Notes under the pieces: model-generated | Seen by the model: the letters and a program-made list of their open reading frames with translations, nothing else | Databases searched by the model: none | Told to the model about the DNA's origin: nothing | DNA from: Williamsia sterculiae | Lineage (GTDB): Bacteria; Actinomycetota; Actinomycetes; Mycobacteriales; Mycobacteriaceae | DNA: 64,000 bases | Direction of reading: 5' to 3' | Assembly: GCF_900156495.1 (NCBI RefSeq) | Contig: NZ_FTNT01000001.1 | Location: 62,001 to 126,000, forward strand | Made by a program: the position numbers and the translations under genes | Shown here: positions 34,716-44,800 of the stretch, one piece after another | Position numbering within the stretch: the stretch's first letter is position 1 | How the letters are laid out: each line of letters begins with the position of its first letter

Positions 34716-35825
34716 ATGAAACAGGCCCGGAGTGAGACACCCCGAGCAACGCGCCGTCCGGTCTGGACACTGGGTGCGACCGTCATGACAACGGTGGTGC
34801 TGGTGTTCGCCACAGCGTGTGGTGGATCGGACGAGTCCGACACGCAGAAGCCTGTCGATCTGAATGCCGATCCCGCAGCCTGCGCGAATTCCGACAAGGT
34901 CGCTCCGCCCGCGCGGGCCGACCGATCCTTCGAGTTCACCGACGGCCGCGGTAAGACGGTCAAGCTGGACAAGCAGCCGACGCGCATCATCGCGGACGAG
35001 GAGTCGGCGGCTGCGCTGTACGCGGCCGGTATCAAGCCGGTGGGGATCTGGTCGACGACGCCGCTGAGCGTGAGCCCGATCCTCAAGTGCCTCGACCTCG
35101 ACGGCGTGCAGGCGGTGGGCGAGAAGTGGGGTGACATCAGCATGGAGAAGGTGCTGGCGCTCAAGCCGGATCTCTTCGTCGGTGAGTACAACCCGCGATT
35201 CAAGCAGTTCGGCAAGCTCACCTCCGCGTCCGACTCGTCGAAGGCCGACCGGCTCGACCAGATCGCGCCTACGTTGGGCGTCACCCTCGACACCACCTCG
35301 ACGACCGCGACGATCGAGAACTACCAGAAGCTCGACACCGCGCTGGGTGTCAACGAGAACAGCGACGACCAGAAGCGGATCAAGGCTGATTTCGACACCG
35401 CCGTCGAACGCTTCAAGAAGGTCGCCGCTGAACGGCAGGACGTCACCGGGATGGGGGTCTGGCCACTGGAGGTCGCCTACGTGCTGGACCCGAAGGCCGA
35501 TCCCGACTTCAGCGACTACACGCGGTGGGGTCTGAAGATGTTCACGCCGGACCGCACCGACGACGGTTATTGGCGAAAGTATTCGTGGGAGACCTTCCCG
35601 CCGAAAGCCGCCGACCTCGCGTTCGTTTACCACGACGTGGCGAACTCGGCGAACGTGAAGCTCGCCGACGTCGGGCAGAAGTTCCCGGTGTTCCAACAGA
35701 GTGCCGCGGTGAACGCGAAACAGATGGTGCTGTGGGACTACGGCGCCAACAAGAGCTACCCCCGCTACACCAAGACGATCAATGCCTTCGCCGATGCGTT
35801 GGAGAAGAGCAAGAAGGTCACCTAG
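34716..35825 (+). CDS. Ferric-siderophore-binding lipoprotein B
   Basis: A 369-residue protein with signal peptide and lipobox FATAC (Cys at about residue 36), then GGSDESD. The ligand-binding part begins with FEFTDGRGKTVKLDKQPTRI, then IADEESAAALYAAGIKPVGI, and contains MEKVLALKPDLFVGEYNPR. It is longer than binding protein A and only loosely similar to it, so the two are different receptors, perhaps for different ferric-siderophores or different steps. It heads an operon with permease pair B and the ATPase (35853-38871), separated from the first permease by 27 bp and by a strong hairpin in the permease 5' region. Confidence 0.9.
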   Translation: MKQARSETPRATRRPVWTLGATVMTTVVLVFATACGGSDESDTQKPVDLNADPAACANSDKVAPPARADRSFEFTDGRGKTVKLDKQPTRIIADEESAAALYAAGIKPVGIWSTTPLSVSPILKCLDLDGVQAVGEKWGDISMEKVLALKPDLFVGEYNPRFKQFGKLTSASDSSKADRLDQIAPTLGVTLDTTSTTATIENYQKLDTALGVNENSDDQKRIKADFDTAVERFKKVAAERQDVTGMGVWPLEVAYVLDPKADPDFSDYTRWGLKMFTPDRTDDGYWRKYSWETFPPKAADLAFVYHDVANSANVKLADVGQKFPVFQQSAAVNAKQMVLWDYGANKSYPRYTKTINAFADALEKSKKVT

Positions 35826-35852
35826 GGCAGCATCGTCTTCCCCCGAGATCTC

Positions 35853-36923
35853 GTGGACGTCGTCGATTCCCGCGCGCCCCGTGGGCACCATGAGGTGCCC
35901 ACGGGGGCGTCGGCGTCTGCGCTGGCGAACTCCGCCCGAGTCGTGGGTTGGGTCGCCGGGGTCGGTGTGCTGCTCGCCGTCTGCCTGTCGAGCATCGCCG
36001 TGGGCACCAAATACATTGCTCTGCCGGTCGTGTGGGATGCGTTGTTCGCCTACGATCCCTCGGTCCACGACCAACTGCTCGTCCACGACCTGCGCGTCGG
36101 CAGAACCGCTCTCGGTGTGCTCGTGGGAGTTGCGATGGCGGCGGCGGGAACGTTGATGCAGGCCATGACCCGCAACCCGCTCGCCGATCCGGGTCTGCTC
36201 GGCGTCAACGCCGGTGCCGCGTTCTGTGTGGCGCTGGCCGTGGGCGCCCTCGGCCTCAGCGGGATGTTGTCGCAGGTGTGGTTCGCTTTCCTCGGCGCGG
36301 TGATCGCCACCGTCGTGGTCTACGTTCTCGGTTCCCGCGGCCGCGGTGGAGCGACCCCGGTGCGGTTGACCCTTGTCGGGGTGGCTGTCGGGGCGTTGCT
36401 GACCGGCGTGACCAGTGGCCTGACGCTGCTCGATCCGCAAGCCTTCGAGCAGATGCGGTGGTGGAGTTCGGGTTCGCTGGCCAACCGGGCGCTGTCGCTG
36501 ACGGGATCGATCAGCCCGTTCGTCATGGTCGGTCTGCTGCTGGCCTTTGCGGTGACACCGTCGCTGAACGCGATGGCCATGGGCGACGACGTCGCCCGCG
36601 CCCTGGGTGCGAACATCACCCGCACCCGGGTACTCGGTCTGGTCGCGGTGACCCTGATGTGCGGTGGGGCGACAGCGGCCGCGGGGCCGATCGGATTCGT
36701 CGGGCTGATGATCCCGCATCTCGCCCGCCGGATCGTCGGTACGGATCAACGCTGGATCATGGCCTATTCACTGGTCGGCGGACCGATCCTGGTGCTGTTG
36801 GCCGACATCGCCGGCCGTTTGATCGTGCGGCCGGGCGAGATGCCGGCCGGCGTCGTGACAGCCTTCGTGGGCGCACCGGTGCTGATCGTCATGATCCGAC
36901 GAGCCCGCGTGAGCGGGTTGTGA
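35853..36923 (+). CDS. FecCD-family siderophore ABC permease, pair B subunit 1
   Basis: A permease of up to 356 residues with the FecCD landmarks DLRVGRTALGVLVGVAMAAAG, QAMTRNPLADPGLLGVNAG, MGDDVARALGANITRTRVLG and GPIGFVGLMIPHLARRI. It is strongly similar in layout to the pair A subunit at 30346. The start is uncertain: GTG 35853 opens the frame, but the next about 18 codons contain a 13-bp perfect hairpin (35877-35906). GTG 35895 or GTG 35943, just before the first helix, are alternatives. It overlaps the following permease by GTGA. Confidence 0.9.
   Translation: MDVVDSRAPRGHHEVPTGASASALANSARVVGWVAGVGVLLAVCLSSIAVGTKYIALPVVWDALFAYDPSVHDQLLVHDLRVGRTALGVLVGVAMAAAGTLMQAMTRNPLADPGLLGVNAGAAFCVALAVGALGLSGMLSQVWFAFLGAVIATVVVYVLGSRGRGGATPVRLTLVGVAVGALLTGVTSGLTLLDPQAFEQMRWWSSGSLANRALSLTGSISPFVMVGLLLAFAVTPSLNAMAMGDDVARALGANITRTRVLGLVAVTLMCGGATAAAGPIGFVGLMIPHLARRIVGTDQRWIMAYSLVGGPILVLLADIAGRLIVRPGEMPAGVVTAFVGAPVLIVMIRRARVSGL
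35877..35906 (+). other. Strong RNA hairpin at the junction of binding protein B and permease B
   Basis: CCCCGTGGGCACC and GGTGCCCACGGGG form a perfect 13-bp stem with a 4-base loop (ATGA). It lies 51 bp after the binding-protein stop and within the annotated 5' end of the permease. It has no U-run. Probable role: stabilising the upstream binding-protein mRNA or limiting read-through, so that more binding protein than permease is made. Confidence 0.7.
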
Positions 36924-37984
36924 CCGCACGATCGAGCGACGCCGTCGATTTCGGTCGGCGCCTGCTCACCGTGCGTACGGCGTCGAGACTCTCGGCGCGG
37001 GTGGATCTGCGTACCGTGCTCGTGGTCGCCCTGTTGGTACTCGCCGCGGCAGCGATCTCGGTGGTGGCGTTGGGCAGCGGTGATTTTCCGATCGCCCCGG
37101 GGCGAGTGCTCGCCGCCCTGGTCGGTCACGGCGATGAGGCGGAGAGTCTCGTCGTCCTGCACTGGCGGTTGCCGCGGGTGCTGATGGCCTTCGTGCTGGG
37201 CTGGGCATTGGGTATCAGCGGCGCCATCTTCCAATCCCTGACCCGAAACCCGCTGGGCAGCCCCGACATCATCGGCTTCAACACCGGCGCCTACACCGGG
37301 GCGTTGATCGTGATCCTCACGCTGAACCAGACCAGTTACTACGCCATCGGCGGTGGTGCGTTGATCGGTGGGGTGGCCACCGCGCTGGCGGTGTACCTGC
37401 TCGCCTTCAAGCGCGGGGTGCAGGGGTTTCGGCTCATCATCGTGGGCATCGGCATCAGCGCCGTACTCGCCTCGGTGAACACCTGGTTGATCCTCAAGGC
37501 GAATCTGGCCAACGCCATGTCGGCGAGTACCTGGGGTGCGGGCACCCTCAACGGGATCGTCTGGGATCAGGCGCGTCCGGCCCTCATCGGTGCCGCGGTC
37601 CTGTCGGTCGGGGTGGCATTCGCCGCCCATCGGATGCCGGTGTTGGCAATGGGCGACGACACCGCACAGGCCCTGGGCGTCCGGGCCGAGCCGACCCGAC
37701 TGACGATGATCGTCATCGCCGTGGCCTTGACCGCCCTGTCCACGGCAGTGGCCGGCCCGATCGCCTTCGTCGCCCTCGCGGCACCGCAACTGGCCCGTGT
37801 CCTCACCCGATCGGCCGGGGTGACGCTGCTGCCCGCGGGGGCGATGGGTGCGGTCATCCTCACCGCCGGTGATCTCATCGCCGCGCGGACGTTCTCGGCC
37901 CGACTGCCCGTAGGTGTGATCACCGTGGCGATCGGTGGCCTTTACCTGATATGGCTGCTGGCCAGGGAGGCGCGACGACAGTGA
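36920..37984 (+). CDS. FecCD-family siderophore ABC permease, pair B subunit 2
   Basis: A 354-residue permease from GTG 36920, overlapping the previous gene by 4 bp. It has the N-terminal motif DAVDFGRRLLTVRT shared with the pair A counterpart. Landmarks are HWRLPRVLMAFVLGWALGISG, QSLTRNPLGSPDIIGFNTGAY, AMGDDTAQALGVRAEPTRL and GPIAFVALAAPQLARVL. It ends in GTGA overlap with the ATPase gene, so the permeases and ATPase form one coupled unit. Confidence 0.93.
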   Translation: MTARSSDAVDFGRRLLTVRTASRLSARVDLRTVLVVALLVLAAAAISVVALGSGDFPIAPGRVLAALVGHGDEAESLVVLHWRLPRVLMAFVLGWALGISGAIFQSLTRNPLGSPDIIGFNTGAYTGALIVILTLNQTSYYAIGGGALIGGVATALAVYLLAFKRGVQGFRLIIVGIGISAVLASVNTWLILKANLANAMSASTWGAGTLNGIVWDQARPALIGAAVLSVGVAFAAHRMPVLAMGDDTAQALGVRAEPTRLTMIVIAVALTALSTAVAGPIAFVALAAPQLARVLTRSAGVTLLPAGAMGAVILTAGDLIAARTFSARLPVGVITVAIGGLYLIWLLAREARRQ

Positions 37985-38871
37985 AGCGATCAGATCAGCA
38001 AGCGGCGGAGGGTCGCACGACGATGGCGGATCATGGCGGGCCGGTACATACCGGTCGCACGGCGCGGTTGCGCGCCGACGACGTCACCATCGGCTACGAC
38101 AAGAACGTGATCAGCGAGAAGCTGACCGTCGAGATCCCCGACGGTGCGTTCACGATCATCGTGGGACCGAACGCCTGCGGCAAATCCACGTTGCTGCGGG
38201 CGTTGTCGCGCCTACTGGCCCCGCAGCACGGGTCGGTGTTGTTGGACGGGAAGGCCATCAGCAGCTATCAGTCCAAACCGCTGGCCCGCCAGCTCGGTCT
38301 ACTTCCGCAGACGTCCATCGCCCCGGACGGAATCCGGGTGGCCGACCTCGTCGCGCGCGGTCGCTATCCGCACCAGAGCTTGTTGCGGCAGTGGTCCGAG
38401 GCCGACGAGTCCGCGGTCGTCGAGGCCATGGCCGCCACCGGGGTGACCGACCTGTCGCATCGGCTGGTCGACGAACTGTCCGGAGGTCAGCGCCAACGGG
38501 TGTGGGTGTCCATGGTGCTCGCTCAGCAGACGCCGATCATCCTGCTCGACGAACCCACGACATTCCTCGACATCGCGCATCAGATAGACCTGCTCGACCT
38601 GTGTGCCGAACTCAACACCGCGGGTGGACGCACCCTGGTCGCAGTCCTCCACGACCTGAACCACGCCTGCCGCTACGCCGATCACATCATCGCCATGAAA
38701 GACGGTGCCGTGGTCGCCGAGGGCCCACCACGCGACATCATCACCGCAGACCTGGTCGACGACGTCTTCGGACTCGGGTGTCGGATCATCACCGACCCCG
38801 AGTCCGGTACGCCCCTGGTCATCCCGCTGGTTCGTCGGCGCCCGCACCGAGATGGGGACGTCGATGCCTGA
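37981..38871 (+). CDS. FecE-family siderophore ABC transporter ATPase
   Basis: A 296-residue ATPase. Walker A is IIVGPNACGKSTLLRAL (the usual GPNGCGKS has Ala in place of the second Gly), followed by a Q-loop region (QLGLLPQTSIAP). The signature is DELSGGQRQRVWVSMV, Walker B PIILLDEPTTFLDIAHQ with the catalytic Glu, and the switch His is in VAVLHDLNHA. It is the only ATPase gene in the uptake locus and may energise both permease pairs. GTG 37981 overlaps the permease stop; ATG 38023 is a later alternative. It is convergent with the NRPS gene, with only 6 bp between the stop codons. Confidence 0.93.
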   Translation: MKRSDQQAAEGRTTMADHGGPVHTGRTARLRADDVTIGYDKNVISEKLTVEIPDGAFTIIVGPNACGKSTLLRALSRLLAPQHGSVLLDGKAISSYQSKPLARQLGLLPQTSIAPDGIRVADLVARGRYPHQSLLRQWSEADESAVVEAMAATGVTDLSHRLVDELSGGQRQRVWVSMVLAQQTPIILLDEPTTFLDIAHQIDLLDLCAELNTAGGRTLVAVLHDLNHACRYADHIIAMKDGAVVAEGPPRDIITADLVDDVFGLGCRIITDPESGTPLVIPLVRRRPHRDGDVDA

Positions 38872-38877
38872 TCTCGT

Positions 38878-41800
38878 TCACCGCCGATCCGTGCTGCCTC
38901 CCGGCTCCCGGGTGATGTGGTCGGCCACGGTGGTACCGATCGCATTCCAACCACGAGCCTCACCGAGGGCGAGATGGGGGAGATCCACCCGCTCGACCCG
39001 CAATTCGCCGTCCACGCGTTGGGACCACATGCGAACACGCTGCTGATCCAGCTCGGCGTCGAGGCCCTCGGTCGCGCAGATCAACAACGCGTCACCCCCG
39101 AACCGGGAACTCTGCTGTGATGCCGTCAACCTCAGGTGCCGGCGATGGGTGGAGATCAACCGGTCCTGCACCTCGGTGTCGAGAGTGGAGAGCAGCGAAT
39201 CCGTCCGTACGTGGTCGGCGAAGGCCGCGCTGATCTCCGGATCCGGTTCGGGGGCGACGTCACCGACGATGAAAGAGTCCAGCAGGGTCAGCGACCGCAC
39301 CTCCTCGCCGGCGGCCTGCAGTCGGGAACCCACCTCATGGGCGAGCTGGCCGCCGAACGACCAACCCAGCAGGTGGTACGGACCAGACGGAACAGCCTCC
39401 CGCAGCCGCCGGTACTGATCGTCGACCAACGCATCGAAGGTCTCGGATTCGGTCGTGCCGTCGGTCAGGTATGCGTCCTGCAAGGCGATCACCGATTCGT
39501 CACCGGTCAGGAAGCGCACCAATCCCATGTACGACCAGGCCAATCCGCCTGCCGGTTGGAAACACACCACCGTCGGCCCGGATCCCTCCCGCAGGGTCAG
39601 GACGGGCGCGAGCAGCGAGCCGCCATCGGACGACGACAGCGACGCCGCGGCCAACCCCGCCGGCGTCGGGTTCTGGTAGACGTCCCGGATCGACAGGGAC
39701 CGTCCGACCACCGACCCGATTCGCCCGGCCAGTCGCGCGGCCAGCAGCGAGTGTCCGCCGATGACGAAGAAATCGTCGTCGCGGCCGACCTGATCGACCC
39801 CGAGCAGATCGGCGACGATGTCGGCGATGGCCTGTTCGAGTGCGGATTCCGGTTCGGTGTGGGCACCCTCGGCTCCGGCCCACCGCGGTTCGGGTAGGGC
39901 CCGGACGTCGAGTTTGCCGTTGACCGTCAACGGGAGCTCCGTCACGGCGGTCACCGCCGCCGGCACCATGTACGACGGCAACGTCTCGCGCAGGATCCTC
40001 CGCAGGCCGTCGAGGAAGTCGTCCGACGCCGTCTGCTCGTCGTCGGCGATGACGAAGGCCGCGAGCTCGGGGCTTCCCGACGGCCCGGTCATCGGTACGA
40101 CGGCACACCGCGCGACGCCGGGCCGGGTGGTGAGCACGTTCGCGATCTCGGCGGGTTCGATGCGGTGACCGCGGATCTTGATCTGGTCGTCGGCACGACC
40201 GAGATAGTCCAGGGTGCCGTCGGGGCACCGGCGGACCAGATCCCCGGTGCGGTACATCCGCTCGCCCGGGTCGCCGAAGGGGCAGGCCACGAACCGTTCC
40301 GCGGTGCGGTCGGGCATCGCGACGTATCCGCGGGCCATCCCGGCGCCGGCGAGATACAACTCGCCGACACCGTCCGGGCCGACCGCCATCAGCGTGGAGT
40401 CGAGGACGTAGGCGCGCGTGTTCCAGATCGGCCGTCCCACACTCGGAGTGACGGTGTCGGCGACGTCGGCGCCGAGAGCGTTGATGGTGTACTCCGTCGG
40501 CCCGTAGAGGTTGTACCCGCCGACCCCGGGTGCGTCACGCAGGGCCGTCCACAGCTTCTCACCGACCGCCTCACCGCCCAGGGAGACGAAGATCAGACCG
40601 GTGTCGTCGGCATCGTTGCGTCCCCGACACCGAGGTCGGTTCAACAGACCCGAATCCACCAGGAGATCCCCGTAGGTGGGGGTCACGTCGAATGCGTCGA
40701 TGCGCTGGGTGTCGAAGTACGACAACAACCCTGGTGGGTCGCGGCGCATGTCGGAGTCGATGACGTGCACCTCGTGGCCGGCCAACAACCAGAGCAACTG
40801 CTCCCAGGACGCGTCGAAGGAGAAGGAGGTGGTGTGCGCGATCTTGATCCGTCGACCACCCTGCTCGCGCAAGACGGGGGTGAAGATCGTCTCCGCGTGG
40901 TTGTAGTACATGTTCGTCAACCCGCGGTACGGCACGGCCACCCCTTTGGGTCGACCGGTCGATCCGGAGGTGAAGATGATGTAGGCGAGTTGATCCGGTG
41001 AGCTCGGTGTGGCTCGATCGATGTCGGTCACGTGATCGCCGGACACCGCGGAAAGCTGATCGTCGATCCGATCCAACAACAGGGTCCGCGGATCGTCACG
41101 CAGATGTGCGGGTAGTCGGTCGACCAGCGACGAGTCGGTGAGGATCACCGTCGGTTCGGCTGCGTCGACCATGTGGTCTATGCGCTCGGCGGGATGCTCG
41201 GCGTCGATGGGGACATATGCGCTGTGTGCGGCGAACACCGCGAACAGGGCGACCACCATCGCCTCGGATCTCGGCAGCAGCAGGGCCACCCGTTGTTCCG
41301 GGCCTGCGCCGTGGGCGAGTAACACCCGTCCGAGTCGGTTGGCCCGCTCGACGAGGTCGGCATACGTCAGCATCGTGGCACCCGAGCGGACGGCCGGGTG
41401 CTCCGCCGATCGGACGGCCTGCTCGTTCAGCAGGTCATAGACGGTTTCCTCGGGCACCTCGTGGCGGGTCCGGTTGACGGTGTCGAGCACCAGGTGACGA
41501 TCTGCGGGGGACAGTGGATCGAGCCGGCTCACCGCGCCGTCGGGGTGTTCGGCAATGGCGGTCAGGATCCGGGTGTAGGTGTCCAACCAACGGGTCAGCC
41601 GGGTTTCGGAGATGACGTCGGCCTGGTACATCACCCGCAGCGACACCGCCGGATCGGCGGGATTCACCACCACCGTGATCGGGTAGTGGGTGGCGTCGTC
41701 GAGTCGTACGTCGTCGACGTAGATCTCCCGACCGGGCGGTCCGAAGGGTTTGTCCGGGGACAACACTGGCGTGTTCTGGAACACGAACAACGTGTCGAAC

Positions 41801-44800
41801 AGGGCACGGTGACCGGAGAGCTGCAACAGCTCCGACAGCGTCACATACGGGTGGACCAGATGTAACAGTTTGCGCTGCTGAGCGTCCCGCAACGTCTGCG
41901 TCATCGACGCCGAGCGGTCGAGGACGAAGCGGGTGGGCACCGTGTTGAACAACAGGCCGATGGTGGTGTCGATCCCGTCGATCTCGGCGGGTCGACCGGA
42001 CACCACTGACCCGAAACTCACATCGTCGGATCCGGTGATGTGCCGCAGGGTGAGCGACCAGGCCACCTCGAAGACCGTCGACAGGGTCACCCCGGTCTGC
42101 TCGGCCGTCCGGAACAGTTGTCGCGAGAGTTCCGGTTCGAGTCGGAACCGATGATCCCGTGACTCGCGGGCGGTGGTGGCACCGAGTGACTGTTCACGCG
42201 GCGCCACCAACGTCGGTTCCTCGATGCCGCCGAGATACTCGGACCATTCCACCTTGGCCTCGGCGACATCGCGACCTTGCAGCCAGGACAGATAGGTGCT
42301 GAAGGGCGTCACCGGGCGGGACCGCGCGGCAGCCGTGTCGGTGTACGAGTCCAGCACGCTCATCAGGAAGCGCCAGATCGACCACCCGTCGAGCAGGATG
42401 TGTTCCGCGGTGAAGACGAGATGATGCCGGTGCGGCCCTTCGGTGTGGACACCGAAGCGGAACAGCGGAGGGTCGTGCGGGTCGAACGGTTTGGCACGTT
42501 CGGCCGCGGTGAACGCATCCAGGTCGGTTCCGGTGGCGTACGTCCACGGTATGACGGTGCGCTCGGGGACCACCTGCACGGTGCGACCGCCGAGTTCGGT
42601 GAAAGCCACGGCGACATTGGGATAGGCGTCGGCGGCGGCGTCGGCGGCAACGGCCAGTCGATCCCGGTCCAGAGCGCCGCGGATCTCGACGGTGGTCTGT
42701 GAGAGATATACGTCCGAGTCGTCGGCGGCCTGCAGGTGGAACAGCAGTCCGGTCTGCAGCGGGGAGAGTGGCCAGACGCGTCGGGCCGGCCCGACCACGG
42801 ACTCGAGCCGATTGATCTCGGCGTCGGACAACCGGGGCAGCAGATCGGCGGGGTCTTCCGGTCGTGCGAGTTCGGGCAGGAGCATGGCGAACTCGTCGAT
42901 CCAGCGGTCGACGAGATGGGTGACCGCGTGGGGTGACGACGGTGCCGCCACCGTGACCACCAGTTCGAGCGCCTCAGCGTCGACGACCAGTGCGGCGTCG
43001 ACAGGGGTCGACGTCGGCAGTCGGAACGCCGCACCACCATGACTGACGGTCAACGACGCCGTCGGGGCGGGGAACTCCTCGAAGATCCCCTCGGTGTGCG
43101 GGCTGACCAACCCGGCGATGTCGAATGTGGACGGATGCGGGATGTCACCGGAATCTCGTTGCGCCCTGGCATCGTCGAGTGAGGAGCCGGCCAGCTCGGG
43201 GGTGAGCAGGCGAGGATACCGCCGGCGCAGGTGACCGACGAGGCCCGGACGACGGTCGCGGTCGGGTTCGTCCACCTCGACCAGTTCGGCGAAATCGGAC
43301 GCATCCGAGCGCAATGCACGGGCCAGCGCGATGAGGGCACCGGTGGTGGTGTCGGTCAGATCGAGCGACACCCGGGGCCGGTCGATACGTCGACGCAGGG
43401 TGATCGGGGCATGCTGGTCACCGGTCGTGCTGCCGACGGTGGGCAGGGCGCGGGGACGACTCTCCAGCGCCTCGGCCGCGGCATCTCCCTGATCGAGCCA
43501 TATCTCACCCGATTCGACGATGTCGAGGTCGGCGGCCGTCGCAGCGGCGCCTCGCAGATAGTCGGTGAACCGGGCGTCGGAACTGTCGATTCCCATCAGC
43601 GACCACGACTCGGGATCGATGAGCAGGGGATGGACCTGTAGGTGCAGGCCGTCGTCGGCGAGCCGGGCGACGAACCCCCGGTTCTCGATGTCGACGGTCA
43701 CCGGGGACAGCGGATCGTCGGCGATCACCTCGGCGATGTCCCGCACCCGGAGTCGTGGCTCCGCACCAGCGGTGTCGAGGACCATCCGCAGCGCATCGTT
43801 CCGACTCGCCATCCGATAGACGAGTTCGGCACTCCCGCCCGGGATGGTGTGCTGCAGCGTGGCTTCGGGGCCGATGTCCGCGTTGACGAGGCGTCGCTGG
43901 TCGGCGGCCAGGGGCAGCGGTCCATCGGTGGCCGCGGCGATCGGCACGGGACGCGACGCCCGTTCGTCGGGATGCCGTACACCGTGGGCGAGGGCGATGT
44001 GCACCGCGTCGAGCAGTCCCTGTGCGGTGATGTCGGTGAACAGCTCGGTGTCGTAGACGAGGGAGATCGCGTCGGTCCCTTCGTGGGTCCGTCCGATACC
44101 GAAGGTGAGGTCGAACTTGGCGGACACCCCACCGCCCCCGAACCGCGACCGGGCCAGGTCTCCGGCGAAGTCCGCGGTCAGCGGCCGGTCGTCGAACTGC
44201 GCGATCATCACCTGGAACAAGGGGTTGACACCCAACGGCCGGGGCGGCGCCAGCTGCTCGACCACGCGCTCGAAAGGAATTGTGCGGTGGTCGTAGGCCT
44301 CGACGTCGTCGCGTCGAACCCGTCGGACCACGTCGGTGAAGGTGTCATCGACGTCGACCCGGGTGGCCAGCACGACGGTGTTGACGAAGTAGCCGACGGT
44401 GCCGGCCAGTTGATGGTGAGTGCGACCGTCGACGGCGGTGCCGAGGGCCACGATGTCACCGGTGCCGCAGGCCTCCAGCGACAGCGCGACCGCCGCGTGC
44501 AACGCCATCAGCGGCGTCACCGACATGTCATCGGTCAGCTTCCGCAATCCCGCCACGATGTCCCCGGCCAGAGCGGCGGTGAGAAGTTCACCCTGTGCGG
44601 TCGAGACCTCGGGTCGGGGGAAGTCGTGGGGCAGGGGGGCGATGGGTGGCACGTCGGCGAGCCGGCGGGACCAGAAGTCGAGTTCGGTTGCCGCCCGCGA
44701 CGTCGTGTCGTCCGGTCCGCCGAGCAGGTGGTGTTGCCAACGGGCGAACTGCACCTGATCGGCCGCCGGGTTCTCCGCGTGCTCGACGGTCGGTTCCTCG

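Noticed and set aside
33831-36749. A 972-codon open frame antisense to the formyltransferase, binding protein and permease genes
   Set aside because: Composition is Arg/His/Asp/Gly-rich without domain motifs, and it is the complement of well-supported genes; long antisense frames are expected in such GC-rich DNA.
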